In this document: positions 38,459 through 47,213 of the stretch, piece after piece
Layout: each line of letters begins with the position of its first letter
How positions within the stretch are numbered: position 1 is the first letter of the stretch
Source of the DNA: Ancylobacter gelatini
Lineage (GTDB): Bacteria; Pseudomonadota; Alphaproteobacteria; Rhizobiales; Xanthobacteraceae
DNA: 64,000 nucleotides
Direction: 5' to 3'
Assembly (NCBI RefSeq): GCF_022601675.1
Contig: NZ_JAKVIL010000012.1
Location: forward strand, 62,001 to 126,000
The notes under the pieces: generated by a model
Told to the model about the DNA's origin: nothing
The model's input: the letters and a program-made list of their open reading frames with translations, nothing else
Database searches by the model: none
Program-made: the position numbers and the translations under genes

Positions 38459-39340
38459 CTATCCCTCGCCCGGCAGCTTGCTTTCCGGCACTTTCAGCGC
38501 GTCGGCGAGGCGCATCTTGGCGGAGCCGGGGCGCAGCGGCTTTTGCTGGCTCTCATGCGGCGCCCAGCCGGAAATCCAGCAGATTTCAAACGTCGCCCGC
38601 AGCCGCCCGTCCGGATCGGAGAAGCGCTCGGCATAGACCTCGAAGGCGCGCACCAGCGTCTTGCGCAGCAGCGGCGTGCGTGTGCGGTCGGTCAGCGGGT
38701 TGGCCGCGCCCATGCGTCGGAGATCGTGCAGCAGCGACAAGGGATCGCCATAGCGTACCACCACCCGGTCGACATCGGTCACGGGCAATGCGAGCCCGGC
38801 GCGCTGCATCAGCCCGCCGAGATCGCGCAGATCGGCGAAGGGTGCGACGCGCGGCGAGATGCCGCCCAGCGTGTCGCTCTCGGCGATGGCGAAGGCCTCG
38901 CGCAGTTCGGCCAGCGTGCCGGAACCGAACAGCGCGGCGAGCAGCAGCCCGTCCGGCCGCAGCGCGCGGCGGATCTGCGCCAGCACGCCGGGAAGGTCGT
39001 TGACGGTCTGGAGCGCGAGCCCCGACACCACGAGATCGAGCGACGACGGCGCGAAGGGCAGCGCCTCGGCATCGATCACCGCATCGACATCCGCCCGTTC
39101 ATTCGGGCCGAACGCGAGCAGGCGCCCGATCATCGACGCGCCGGCCAGCGCCCGGCGCACGCTGTCGGCCGGCGTGCCAAGATCGGCCGCCACCGCGAAA
39201 TCGCGCTTCACCGCGGCGAGCCGGTCGGCGAGGTCGTCGGCCACGCGCTCCAGAAGGAACGGCTCTGGCCCCAGCGCCCGCGCGCGCCGGCGGCGGGCGG
39301 CCAGTGCGCGGGGATCGAAGATTTCGGCGGGTCCTGACAT
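38459..39340 (-). CDS. SAM-dependent methyltransferase, NDUFAF5/BioC-like
   Basis: A 293-residue protein. It starts MSGPAEIFDPRALAARRRRA, a pattern of the NDUFAF5/BioC-related group, and has a methyltransferase domain with DAEALPFAPSSLDLVVSGLA, LRPDGLLLAALFG and LGGLMQRAGLALPV. The human relative NDUFAF5 hydroxylates a complex I arginine; bacterial members are annotated only as methyltransferases. Function is thus unproven. The gene is divergent from comF by 111 bases, a frequent arrangement in alphaproteobacteria. Confidence 0.87.
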   Translation of the reverse strand: MSGPAEIFDPRALAARRRRARALGPEPFLLERVADDLADRLAAVKRDFAVAADLGTPADSVRRALAGASMIGRLLAFGPNERADVDAVIDAEALPFAPSSLDLVVSGLALQTVNDLPGVLAQIRRALRPDGLLLAALFGSGTLAELREAFAIAESDTLGGISPRVAPFADLRDLGGLMQRAGLALPVTDVDRVVVRYGDPLSLLHDLRRMGAANPLTDRTRTPLLRKTLVRAFEVYAERFSDPDGRLRATFEICWISGWAPHESQQKPLRPGSAKMRLADALKVPESKLPGEG

Positions 39341-39451
39341 GTCCGGCTCGGGATCCTGAGGCTGCTGCGCCTCGCAATAGAGCTTTTTCGCGCGCGCGCA
39401 AATCACCGCGGCACCGATGCGGGCCGCGTCGCGCGATGTTACCATCCGGTC

Positions 39452-40249
39452 ATGGAGCCCCTTGTCGAAACGCCGCCCGCCCTTGCCCAGCGCCTGCGCG
39501 CCGGGCTGGGTGGCGGGCTGCGCCATTTCGGCCGCTTCCTGCTGGACCTCGCCTTGCCGCCGGGCTGCATGGCCTGCCGGGCGGCGGTGGACGAGCCGGG
39601 CTGCCTGTGCGGGGCGTGCTGGCGCCGGCTGGCATTGATCGAGAAGCCGTATTGCGAGCGGCTCGGCACGCCGCTGTCGGCGGGGGAGTTCGCGGGTGGG
39701 GTGCGGTTCTCCATCGCCGCGCTCGACGATCCGCCTGCCTATGAGCGCGCCCGTGCGGTCGCGATGTTCGGTGACGTCGCGCGCGAACTTGTGCACGGGC
39801 TGAAATATGCCGACCGGCAGGAACTCGCTCCGCCCATGGCCCGCATGATGGCGCGCGCCGGTCGCGACCTGCTGGCCGAGGCCGACGCGCTGGTGCCGGT
39901 GCCGCTGTATCCCACCCGGCTGTGGCGGCGGCGGTTCAACCAGTCCGCCCTGCTGGCCAGGGGCATCGCGCGGGAAACCGGCCTGCCGCTGCGCGCGAAC
40001 TGGCTGGCGCGCGGGCGGGCGACGGTCCCGCAGGTCGGTCTGGACCGGGCGGCGCGCGCGGCCAATGTCGCGGGCGCCTTCACCGTGCCGCAGATGGAGG
40101 CTTTGGAACTGCGGGGGCGGCGCATCGTGCTGGTCGACGACGTGCTGACCACCGGCGCCACCATCGATGCCTGCGCGAAGGCGCTGGCGCGCGCAGGGGC
40201 GGCGCAGATCGACGTGCTGGTGTTCGCACGGGTTGTTGACGGCGCCTGA
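39452..40249 (+). CDS. comF: ComF family protein (phosphoribosyltransferase fold)
   Basis: A 265-residue protein. The N-terminal double zinc ribbon has CMACRAAVDEPGCLCGACW at residues 40-58 and a further Cys in KPYCERLG. The phosphoribosyltransferase fold has GLKYADR, VPVPLYPTRLWRRRFNQS and the PRPP loop RIVLVDDVLTTGAT. ComF proteins take part in DNA uptake or repair in transformable bacteria; the alphaproteobacterial role is unknown. It is followed by grxC and the nitrilase gene, a common trio. Confidence 0.93.
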   Translation: MEPLVETPPALAQRLRAGLGGGLRHFGRFLLDLALPPGCMACRAAVDEPGCLCGACWRRLALIEKPYCERLGTPLSAGEFAGGVRFSIAALDDPPAYERARAVAMFGDVARELVHGLKYADRQELAPPMARMMARAGRDLLAEADALVPVPLYPTRLWRRRFNQSALLARGIARETGLPLRANWLARGRATVPQVGLDRAARAANVAGAFTVPQMEALELRGRRIVLVDDVLTTGATIDACAKALARAGAAQIDVLVFARVVDGA

Positions 40250-40333
40250 TCGCCCATATCATAGCAATGTCACATGCATGGGCCGCCGGCTTCGTCCACC
40301 GAAGTCCGGCGGCGCCTCTGGAGCACGATGCTC

Positions 40334-40591
40334 ATGGCCGATGTCGAGATCTACACCACTTTCACCTGCCCCTATTGCCACGCCGCCAAGGACCTCTTGA
40401 AGCGCAAGGGCGTGACCTTTTCCGAGGTCAACGTCGCCGGCGATCCGGTGAAGCGCTCCACCATGTCCAGCCGCGCCAATGGCCGCACCAGCGTGCCGCA
40501 GATCTTCATCGGCGGCCGCCATGTGGGGGGCTGCGACGACCTTTACGCGCTTGACGAGGCCGGCGAACTCGACGCCCTGCTGGCCGGCTGA
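40334..40591 (+). CDS. grxC: Glutaredoxin 3
   Basis: An 85-residue dithiol glutaredoxin with active site CPYC in YTTFTCPYCHAAK, the cis-proline TSVPQIF and glutathione site GGCDDLYAL. It reduces mixed glutathione disulfides and protein disulfides in the cytoplasm. Start is placed at 40334 (MADVEIYTTF), with GGAG 10 bases upstream; ATG 40328 adds only two residues. It is between comF and a nitrilase-type gene. Confidence 0.95.
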   Translation: MADVEIYTTFTCPYCHAAKDLLKRKGVTFSEVNVAGDPVKRSTMSSRANGRTSVPQIFIGGRHVGGCDDLYALDEAGELDALLAG

Positions 40592-40624
40592 CCCCTCCGT
40601 TTCCTCCTGAAGAGAGCAGATCCC

Positions 40625-41542
40625 ATGACCGCTCCGGCCGCCTCCGACCCCAAGCCGCTGCATCTGGGCAAGCCGTTCCGCGCCGCGCTGGTGCAGATGC
40701 GAACCGCCAAAAGCGTGTCGACCAATATCGAGGCCGCCTCCGCGCTGATCCGTCAGGCGGTGGCCGAGGGCGCGAGCTATGTGCAGACGCCGGAAATGAC
40801 CGGCACCATGGAGGAGAACCGCGAGGCGCTGTTCAAGGTGCTGCACGAGGAGGAAACCGACCCCGCGCTCGCCCATTTCCGCCTGCTGGCGAAGGAGCTG
40901 GGCATCCACCTGCATATCGGCTCGCTGGCCGTGAAGGCGAGCGAGCACCGCGCCGCCAACCGCGCCTTCCTGATCGGGCCGGACGGCAATATCCGCGCGC
41001 GCTACGACAAGATCCACATGTTCGATGTCGACCTGCCCAATGGCGACGTCTACCGCGAATCCGCCGCCTACCGGCCCGGCGAGCGCGCGGTGCTGGCGGA
41101 TCTGCCGGAAATCCGGCTCGGTTTCTCCATCTGCTACGATCTGCGCTTTCCCGCGCTGTTCCGTGCGCTGGCGGAGGCCGGGGCGGGAATGATCGCGGTG
41201 CCCGCCGCCTTCACCCAGTCCACCGGCGAGGCGCACTGGCACATCCTGCTGCGCGCCCGCGCCATCGAGACCGGCTGCTATGTGCTGGCGGCGGCGCAGG
41301 GCGGCACCCATGAGAACGGCCGCAAGACCTTCGGCCACAGCCTGATCATCGATCCGTGGGGTACCGTCATCGCCGAGGCCGGCACCGAGCCGTGCGTGAT
41401 CCATGCCGAGATCGATCCCGCCAAGGTGGCGGCGGTGCGCGCGCGCATTCCCTCGCTGGAGAATGGCCGGCGCTTCGAACTGGTGACGCCCGCCGAGACC
41501 GCCTATCTCCACCTCGCCGCCTCCGAGGGCGACGCGGCATGA
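40625..41542 (+). CDS. Nitrilase-superfamily carbon-nitrogen hydrolase (Nit1-like)
   Basis: A 305-residue enzyme with the catalytic triad: Glu in QTPEMTGTM, Lys in YDKIHMFDVDL, and Cys in GFSICYDLRFP. The group includes deaminated glutathione amidase (Nit1), which fits the neighbouring glutaredoxin, but substrate is inferred. Cytoplasmic, length normal. The DUF1178 gene overlaps its stop by 4 bases (ATGA). Confidence 0.93.
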   Translation: MTAPAASDPKPLHLGKPFRAALVQMRTAKSVSTNIEAASALIRQAVAEGASYVQTPEMTGTMEENREALFKVLHEEETDPALAHFRLLAKELGIHLHIGSLAVKASEHRAANRAFLIGPDGNIRARYDKIHMFDVDLPNGDVYRESAAYRPGERAVLADLPEIRLGFSICYDLRFPALFRALAEAGAGMIAVPAAFTQSTGEAHWHILLRARAIETGCYVLAAAQGGTHENGRKTFGHSLIIDPWGTVIAEAGTEPCVIHAEIDPAKVAAVRARIPSLENGRRFELVTPAETAYLHLAASEGDAA

Positions 41543-42012
41543 TGCTGTATCGCCTGCAGTGCGGGCAGGACCATGATTTCGAGAGCTGGTTCCGGGATTC
41601 GGCGGCGTTTGACTCGCAGAAGGTCCGTGGTCTGGTGACGTGCCCGGTCTGCGGCTCGACCGAGGTCGAGAAGGCGATCATGGCGCCCGCGCTCGGCGCC
41701 GGCACCCGCAAATTCGCGCCCGAGGAGCCGGCGGCGCCGGCTGGCGTTCCCGCGCCCGCCGCCGCGCCGGTGGCGCTGATGGGCGAGAAGGAGCAGGCCC
41801 TGCGCGCCATGCTCAAAGCCGTGCGCGAGCATGTGGTCAACACGGCCGATTATGTCGGCGAGGAGTTCGCCACCAAGGCGCGGCGCATGCATGAGGGCGA
41901 CGAGGAGAAGCGCGCCATTTACGGCGAGGCCTCGCCCGACGAGGTGCGCGGGCTGATCGAGGACGACATCGAGGTCATGCCGCTGCCGAACCTGCCGGAC
42001 GAGCGGAACTAG
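41539..42012 (+). CDS. DUF1178 family protein
   Basis: A 157-residue protein with an N-terminal zinc-finger-like pair (YRLQCGQDHDFESWFRDS, VTCPVCGSTEVEKAI), an Ala/Pro-rich middle and the conserved helical end (MLKAVREHVVNTADYVGEEF, RAIYGEASPDEVRGLIEDDI). Members are small cytoplasmic proteins of unknown function. The start codon overlaps the previous stop (ATGATG), and a terminator follows 38 bases later. The zinc-ribbon-like N-terminus suggests nucleic-acid or protein binding. Confidence 0.92.
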   Translation: MMLYRLQCGQDHDFESWFRDSAAFDSQKVRGLVTCPVCGSTEVEKAIMAPALGAGTRKFAPEEPAAPAGVPAPAAAPVALMGEKEQALRAMLKAVREHVVNTADYVGEEFATKARRMHEGDEEKRAIYGEASPDEVRGLIEDDIEVMPLPNLPDERN

Positions 42013-42049
42013 GCCGCGAGACGACGCCCCCGACCGGCGCACAAACAAA

Positions 42050-42073
42050 AAGGCCGGGGCATGCCCCGGCCTT
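42050..42073. terminator. Bidirectional intrinsic terminator, DUF1178/rplS
   Basis: AAGGCCGGGGCA and TGCCCCGGCCTT form a perfect 24-base palindrome between convergent genes. Upstream on the plus strand are runs of A (CAAACAAAAA), so on the minus strand the stem is followed by TTTTTGTTTG, a good intrinsic terminator for the rplS transcript. On the plus strand the T-run is weak. Confidence 0.85.
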
Positions 42074-42099
42074 CGTCATTCTGCCCGGTCAGGCAAAGC

Positions 42100-42510
42100 T
42101 CACTCGGCGGCGGTCGCCGCGGCGGCCTTCTTGCCCTTGACGGAGTTCTTGTCCTGGCGCTCGGCGATACGGGCCGACTTGCCGCGACGGTCGCGCAGGT
42201 AATAGAGCTTGGCGCGGCGCACCTTGCCGCGGCGGACAACCTTGAGGCTGTCGATGTTCGGCGAGTAGAGCGGGAACACGCGCTCGACGCCTTCGCCGTA
42301 GGAAATCTTGCGAACCGTGAAGTTCTGGTTGATGCCGCCGCCCGCGCGGGCGATCACGACGCCTTCATAGGCCTGAACGCGGGTGCGCTCGCCTTCCTTC
42401 ACCTTGACGTTCACGATCACCGTGTCGCCCGGCTGGAAGTCGGGAATGGTCTTGCCGTCGGAGAGCTTGGCGATCTGCTCGAGATCGATTTCGCGGATAA
42501 TGTCGGTCAT
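42100..42510 (-). CDS. rplS: 50S ribosomal protein L19
   Basis: A 136-residue protein beginning [20 protein letters not shown], with L19 motifs [40 protein letters not shown] and [17 protein letters not shown]. The C-terminus carries a lysine- and alanine-rich extension of about 20 residues, common in alphaproteobacteria. It is the last gene of the ffh-rpsP-rimM-trmD-rplS cluster, and a terminator follows. Confidence 0.97.
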   Translation of the reverse strand: MTDIIREIDLEQIAKLSDGKTIPDFQPGDTVIVNVKVKEGERTRVQAYEGVVIARAGGGINQNFTVRKISYGEGVERVFPLYSPNIDSLKVVRRGKVRRAKLYYLRDRRGKSARIAERQDKNSVKGKKAAAATAAE

Positions 42511-42636
42511 CTTATCACCTCGCGCGAACGTCGCCGGTCAGGCCCGTTCGCATCTTGCTGTTTTCAGTTGGGGTAGTGACGGCGCGCCTATACGCCAGAT
42601 CAGTGAACTTGTCATGCCCTAATCGTCGCCGAACCG

Positions 42637-43350
42637 TCATCGGGGGCGAGATTTGTGCTGCGCCGCGGCATAGGCTTCCCACAGATCCGGCCGGCGCTCG
42701 CGGGTCGCGGCCTCCGCCTGCTCGCGGCGCCAGCGCGCGACCTTGGCGTGGTCACCTCCGGTCAGCACCTCGGGAATGCCGGCGCCCTCGAAAACTTGCG
42801 GGCGGGTATATTGCGGATATTCCAGCAGCCCGGCGGAAAAGCTTTCCTCCGTGCCGGATTCGGGGTGGCCCATCACCCCCGGCAGCAGCCGCACGCAGGC
42901 ATCCAGCAGCAGCAGCGCGCCGATCTCCCCGCCCGAGAGCACGACATCGCCCACCGAGACCTCCTCAAGCCCGCGCGCGGCGACCAGCCGGTCGTCCACG
43001 CCCTCGAAGCGCCCGCACACGATGACGACGCCGGGGCCGGCGGCAAGCTCGCGGATGCGCGCCTGCGTGAGAGGCTTGCCGCGCGGGGTCATCAGCAGGC
43101 GCGGCCGGGGGTCGCCTTCCGGCGCGGCGGCATCAATGGCGCGGGCGAGCACGTCGACGCGCATCACCATGCCCGGCCCGCCGCCGGCCGGGGTGTCGTC
43201 CACCGAGCGGTGGCGGTCGGTGGCATGCTCGCGCGGGTCCACGGTGTCGAGCGACCAGCCGCCACCCGCCAGCGCCCGGCCGGCCAGCGACATGCCGAGC
43301 GGGCCGGGAAACATGTCGGGGAAGATGGTGACGAGGCAGGCGCGCCACAT
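42637..43350 (-). CDS. trmD: tRNA (guanine37-N1)-methyltransferase
   Basis: A 237-residue protein with the SPOUT trefoil-knot motifs [46 protein letters not shown] and [23 protein letters not shown]. It methylates G37 of tRNAs to prevent frameshifting. Start is placed at [16 protein letters not shown], the family start; two upstream in-frame ATGs at 43377 and 43380 would add 9-10 residues. rplS follows after 126 bases. Confidence 0.95.
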   Translation of the reverse strand: MWRACLVTIFPDMFPGPLGMSLAGRALAGGGWSLDTVDPREHATDRHRSVDDTPAGGGPGMVMRVDVLARAIDAAAPEGDPRPRLLMTPRGKPLTQARIRELAAGPGVVIVCGRFEGVDDRLVAARGLEEVSVGDVVLSGGEIGALLLLDACVRLLPGVMGHPESGTEESFSAGLLEYPQYTRPQVFEGAGIPEVLTGGDHAKVARWRREQAEAATRERRPDLWEAYAAAQHKSRPR

Positions 43351-43456
43351 GGCGAGGGTTTCCAATCGCGGAAGCATCATCCCGGCCAGCCAGCAGGCCG
43401 GGGATCGCTGGCACGTATAAGCAATCCCGGCCTCATGCGGCCGGGAGGTCGTCTGG

Positions 43457-43999
43457 CTAGCCGCGGTCGGCCTCGGGTGGCGGGGCTTCTTCCTTCGCCC
43501 ATTCCGCCGGGTCGACCACGACGCGCCCGCCGGCGATGTCGACGCTCGGCACCACGGCCTTGGTGAACGGCAGCATCAGGGTCTTGCCGCCGCCTTCGGG
43601 CCCGATTTCGAGAATGTCGCCGGCGCCGAAATCATGCACCGCCACCACCCTGCCGAACAGCGTGCCGTCCGCCAGCTCGGCGGCGAGGCCGATCAGGTCG
43701 GCATGGTAGAAATCATCCTCGTCCTCCGGCTCGGGCAGGAGGTCGCGCGAGACGAACAGGCCGGCATTGGTCAGCGCCTCGGCCGCCTCGCGGGTGGCGA
43801 CACCCTCGATGCGGGCGACGAAATGGTCCTTGGCCTCGCGCAGGGCGGCGATGCGGAAGCTGCGCCGCCCGGTCTCGTCGGTCAGCGGCGCATAGTCGAA
43901 CAGCACCTGCGGGTCCTGCGCGAACACGAACAGCCGCACCTCGCCCTTCACCCCATGCGGGGCGCCGATGCGGGCGAGGAGGATGCGGTCATTAGGCAT
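43457..43999 (-). CDS. rimM: Ribosome maturation factor RimM
   Basis: A 180-residue protein with the N-terminal RimM domain [18 protein letters not shown] and the C-terminal PRC barrel ([51 protein letters not shown]). It binds S19 and is needed for 30S head assembly. The start at 43999 ([12 protein letters not shown]) matches the family; the upstream start at 44083 would add 28 Arg/Ala-rich residues. A short hairpin (CCCGGCC/GGCCGGG at 43426-43445) lies downstream between it and trmD. Confidence 0.95.
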   Translation of the reverse strand: MPNDRILLARIGAPHGVKGEVRLFVFAQDPQVLFDYAPLTDETGRRSFRIAALREAKDHFVARIEGVATREAAEALTNAGLFVSRDLLPEPEDEDDFYHADLIGLAAELADGTLFGRVVAVHDFGAGDILEIGPEGGGKTLMLPFTKAVVPSVDIAGGRVVVDPAEWAKEEAPPPEADRG

Positions 44000-44137
44000 G
44001 GGTAACTCGCGAAAAAGGGCGAGGACTCCGGCCCCCAAGGAAGGCCGGGACGCGAGGGTCGCGGCTGCGCGCACTCCGTTCACACGGGAGGGGTCGCAGG
44101 TTCAGCCACCACTGCGCGGCGTGTCCGTCAATCGCCC

Positions 44138-44154
44138 CTCCCCGGGCAGGGGAG
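44138..44154. repeat. GC-rich intergenic palindrome, copy 3
   Basis: CTCCCC and GGGGAG flank GGGCA, with a partial extension on both sides (CCCCTCCCC and GGGGAGAGGG). It lies in the 287-base gap between rpsP and rimM and resembles the palindromes at 7428 and 19741. That gap is unusually long for this operon and may separate rpsP from rimM expression. Confidence 0.55.
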
Positions 44155-44286
44155 AGGGCGAGAGTGCGGCCGAACCCTTGCCCATCTGCGGGCGCGGGCA
44201 GGCAAGCCGCTCAGAACGGCCTGCTCCCGGAACCGACGGGCGGCATGGCCGCCACATCAGAACCGGGAGCCGCGCCGTTCAACGCC

Positions 44287-44655
44287 TCACTCGGCGGAAG
44301 CAGCGGCGGCGGCAGCGGCCTCGGCGGCCTTGGCGGCTTCGGCGGCGCGCTCCTGCGCCTTCTTGCCGGGCACGGCCTTCTCCGGGTTGTTGCGCGGGGC
44401 GCGCTTGGCGATCTCCAGCGCGTCGAAGAAGCGGGCCACGCGGTCGGTCGGCTGGGCACCCTTGGCGAGCCATTCCTTGGCCTTCTCCACGTCGAGCGTG
44501 AAGCGGTCGGCGGCGTCCTTGGGCTTCAGCGGATCGAAGGTGCCGATCTTCTCGATGAAGCGGCCATCGCGCGGCGAGCGGGCGTCGGCGACGACGATGC
44601 GGTAATAGGGACGCTTCTTGGCGCCACCACGGGCGAGACGGATCTTCAGGGACAT
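44287..44655 (-). CDS. rpsP: 30S ribosomal protein S16
   Basis: A 122-residue protein beginning [20 protein letters not shown], with [12 protein letters not shown] and [20 protein letters not shown]. An Ala/Glu/Lys-rich C-terminal tail adds about 30 residues beyond the 80-90 of typical S16. It lies between ffh (41 bases upstream) and rimM, as in most alphaproteobacteria. Confidence 0.97.
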   Translation of the reverse strand: MSLKIRLARGGAKKRPYYRIVVADARSPRDGRFIEKIGTFDPLKPKDAADRFTLDVEKAKEWLAKGAQPTDRVARFFDALEIAKRAPRNNPEKAVPGKKAQERAAEAAKAAEAAAAAAASAE

Positions 44656-44696
44656 TCTGGTCTTCCTTTCAGGGACTTAACGCTCAGTTCAAGGGT

Positions 44697-46241
44697 TCAT
44701 TTCTTTTTCGCCGGGAAGCCCGGCAGGCCCGGAAGGCCCCCCGGCTTGCCGCCGACACCCGGAAGGCCGGGAAGGCCGCCGGGGAATTTCGCGGGAAGGC
44801 CGCCGGGCATGCCGCCCGGGCCACCCGGCATCTTCTCGGCCATCTGCCGGAGCTGGTCGGGGGAGGGCATGCCGCCCATGCCACCGCCGCCGAGGCCGAA
44901 CATGTTGGCGAGGCCGGCCATCGGGCCGCCGCGCTTGCCGCCGCTGGCGCCCATCGCCTTCATCATGTCCGCCATCTGGCGGTGCATCTTCATCAGCTTG
45001 TTGACGTCCTCGACCTTGGTGCCGGAGCCGGCCGCGATGCGCTTGCGGCGCGAGCCGTCCATCAGCTTCGGGTTGCGGCGCTCCTTCTTCGTCATCGAAT
45101 CGATGATCGCCTTCTGGCGCTTGATGATGCGGTCGTCCATGCCGGCCGCCGCCATCTGGTTCTTCATCTTGCCGACACCGGGCAGCATGCCCATCAGCCC
45201 GCCAAGGCCGCCGAGCTTCTCCATCTGGTCGAGCTGCATGCGCAGGTCGTCGAGGTCGAACGAGCCCTTGCGCATGCGCTCGGCGACTTCCATCGCCTTC
45301 TGGGCATCGATGTTCTCGACCGCCTTCTCGACCAGCGACACCACATCGCCCATGCCGAGGATGCGGCCGGCGATGCGCTTGGGATCGAAATCCTCCAGCG
45401 CATCCATCTTTTCGCCGGTGCCGATCAGCTTGATCGGCTTGCCGGTGACGGCGCGCATCGAGAGGGCGGCGCCGCCGCGCCCGTCGCCATCGGCGCGGGT
45501 CAGCACGATGCCGGTGAGGCCGACACGCTCGTCGAAGGCTTTGGCGGTGTTCACCGCGTCCTGGCCGGTGAGGCTGTCGGCGACCAGCATGACTTCATGC
45601 GGGCGGGTCGCGGCCTTCACCTCGGCCACTTCCGCCATCAGCGCCTCGTCGAGCGTGACGCGGCCGGCGGTGTCGAGCATCACCACGTCATAGCCGCCGA
45701 GACGGGCGGCCTCGATGGCGCGGCGGGCGATCTGCACGGCGCTCTGGCCGGCGACGATCGGCAGCGTTTCCACGCCCACCTGCTTGCCGAGCGTGGCGAG
45801 CTGCTCCATCGCCGCCGGGCGGCGGGTGTCGAGCGAGGCCATCAGCACCTTGCGGCCGGCCTTCTCGGTCAGGCGCTTGGCGATCTTGGCGGTGGAGGTG
45901 GTCTTGCCCGAGCCCTGAAGGCCGACCATCAGCACGGGCACCGGCGGGGCGGCATCGAGGTCGATCGGCTTGGCGTCGGAGCCGAGCATGGCGATCAGCT
46001 CGTCATGGACGATCTTGACCACCATCTGGCCGGGGGTGACGGATTTCACCACCTCGGCGCCGACGGCGCGCGCGCGCACCCGGTCGGTAAAGGAACGCAC
46101 CACGTCGAGCGCGACGTCAGCCTCGATCAGCGCGCGGCGCACCTCGCGCATGGCCTCGTTCACGTCGGCCTCGGAGAGGGCGCCGCGCTTCTTGAGCCGG
46201 TCGAGTATGCCGCCGAGGCGGTCGCTCAGTGAGTCGAACAT
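44697..46241 (-). CDS. ffh: Signal recognition particle protein Ffh
   Basis: A 514-residue protein with the N helical domain (MFDSLSDRLGGILDRLKKRG), the G domain (GLQGSGKTTSTAKIAKRLT, DTRRPAAMEQL, DTAGR, TRADGDGRGGAAL) and the methionine-rich M domain with a Gly/Met/Pro-rich tail (GGPGGMPGGLPAKFPGG). It binds 4.5S RNA and signal sequences during co-translational targeting. Start at 46241, with the longer reading to 46304 rejected because it adds 21 unrelated residues. It heads the ribosomal cluster. Confidence 0.97.
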   Translation of the reverse strand: MFDSLSDRLGGILDRLKKRGALSEADVNEAMREVRRALIEADVALDVVRSFTDRVRARAVGAEVVKSVTPGQMVVKIVHDELIAMLGSDAKPIDLDAAPPVPVLMVGLQGSGKTTSTAKIAKRLTEKAGRKVLMASLDTRRPAAMEQLATLGKQVGVETLPIVAGQSAVQIARRAIEAARLGGYDVVMLDTAGRVTLDEALMAEVAEVKAATRPHEVMLVADSLTGQDAVNTAKAFDERVGLTGIVLTRADGDGRGGAALSMRAVTGKPIKLIGTGEKMDALEDFDPKRIAGRILGMGDVVSLVEKAVENIDAQKAMEVAERMRKGSFDLDDLRMQLDQMEKLGGLGGLMGMLPGVGKMKNQMAAAGMDDRIIKRQKAIIDSMTKKERRNPKLMDGSRRKRIAAGSGTKVEDVNKLMKMHRQMADMMKAMGASGGKRGGPMAGLANMFGLGGGGMGGMPSPDQLRQMAEKMPGGPGGMPGGLPAKFPGGLPGLPGVGGKPGGLPGLPGFPAKKK

Positions 46242-46441
46242 GCGTTCGTCGCTCCATGGTTTCCGGCGCGTCTCACGCAAAGCCGAAAACGCCCGAGGGC
46301 GCACAGCGCTGTCGGGCGTGGACCTCCGGGCTCTGGGCCCGGGCGGCGGATCGGCTCGCGAAATCGGCGAGGATTGCGGCGTTTCCTAAGGGCGGCCGGC
46401 GGCAAAGTCAAGAAATCCGGCTCTCTTCGGCCAGGCTCCGC

Positions 46442-46564
46442 CTATTCGGTGTCGAATCCGGTGAACACGATCAGCACGAGCATGGCGAAGATGATCACGC
46501 CCATCGAGGCAAAGATCAACTTCGGGTCGATGCCGAAATCCAGCCAGTGAGCCATCGTGCGCAT
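46442..46564 (-). CDS. Putative 40-residue single-span membrane protein
   Basis: A short open frame from ATG 46564 to TAG 46444-46442 encodes 40 residues. It has an N-terminal part MAHWLDFGIDPKLIF and one hydrophobic helix (SMGVIIFAMLVLIVF) ending TGFDTE. Nearly all third codon positions are G or C, which fits real coding in this genome. There is no strong ribosome site before either ATG (46564 or 46555), so expression is uncertain. It lies between ffh and the DUF930 gene on the same strand. No family recognised. Confidence 0.55.
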   Translation of the reverse strand: MRTMAHWLDFGIDPKLIFASMGVIIFAMLVLIVFTGFDTE

Positions 46565-46620
46565 GGCTTATTCATAGCGCGCAATGCGGCCCGCGAAAAG
46601 TGCCGGAACGGGCGGAGCGC

Positions 46621-47022
46621 TCACGGGGCGACGAGATAATGGGCGTCCCATTCGCTTTTGGGAATCACCTTTCCGAGAGTGTAGTCGAAGGCGGTGACAT
46701 CCAGCCCGTCATGGGAGGTCTGGCAGTTGTAGGACAGGTGATACCAGTCGCCGCCGCTGCGCACCGCCGCGCCGGGCGCCTTGATGCTTCCATGGTCGAC
46801 GACGGTGTTGGCATAGGCATAGGCCACCAGCTCGTCGGGATGCATGCCCTTGTGTTCACGCTCCACCACGCCCATGCCGCGCGCATTGCAGCGCTGCTCG
46901 ATCCGCGCCGTGGGGTCGAGCATCAGCATCTGGTCGGCGGTCGAGCGCGCCAGCGCCGTGCCGGCCAGCGCGGGGAGGAGGCAGAGGGCGAGGGCGGCGG
47001 GGAGGGTGGGGGTGATCGTCAC
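46621..47022 (-). CDS. DUF930 family exported protein
   Basis: A 133-residue protein with an export signal (PTLPAALALCLLPALAGTALA) and the DUF930 pattern: MLDPTARIEQRCNARGMGVV, PDELVAYAYANT, IKAPGAAVRSGGDWYHLSYNC and a C-terminal EWDAHYLV. Two cysteines may form a disulfide in the periplasm. The family is largely limited to Hyphomicrobiales and its function is unknown. Start is GTG 47022, with AGG 7 bases upstream. It is divergent from the pyruvate kinase-like gene. Confidence 0.88.
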   Translation of the reverse strand: MTITPTLPAALALCLLPALAGTALARSTADQMLMLDPTARIEQRCNARGMGVVEREHKGMHPDELVAYAYANTVVDHGSIKAPGAAVRSGGDWYHLSYNCQTSHDGLDVTAFDYTLGKVIPKSEWDAHYLVAP

Positions 47023-47213
47023 GTCCGTACCTGATTCCTGTGCTCGGCTCCCGGGAGGAGCGTTCAACAATCCTGATGTGGCCATCGCGTGGCAGGGGCG
47101 GCCGGCGCGCGGGGCGCTCGGCCGGCAGCTTCACGGACCCGTTACAGGCCGCCGCTAGCCTGCGACGCACTATCTCCCGCCCCGCCGCGAACCGCGTGGA
47201 AAAGAGCATCGCC

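Noticed and set aside
41539-42012. DUF1178 gene as a zinc-ribbon regulatory factor
   Set aside because: Only one CPVC pair and an N-terminal Cys are visible, too little to claim a zinc ribbon or regulatory function.
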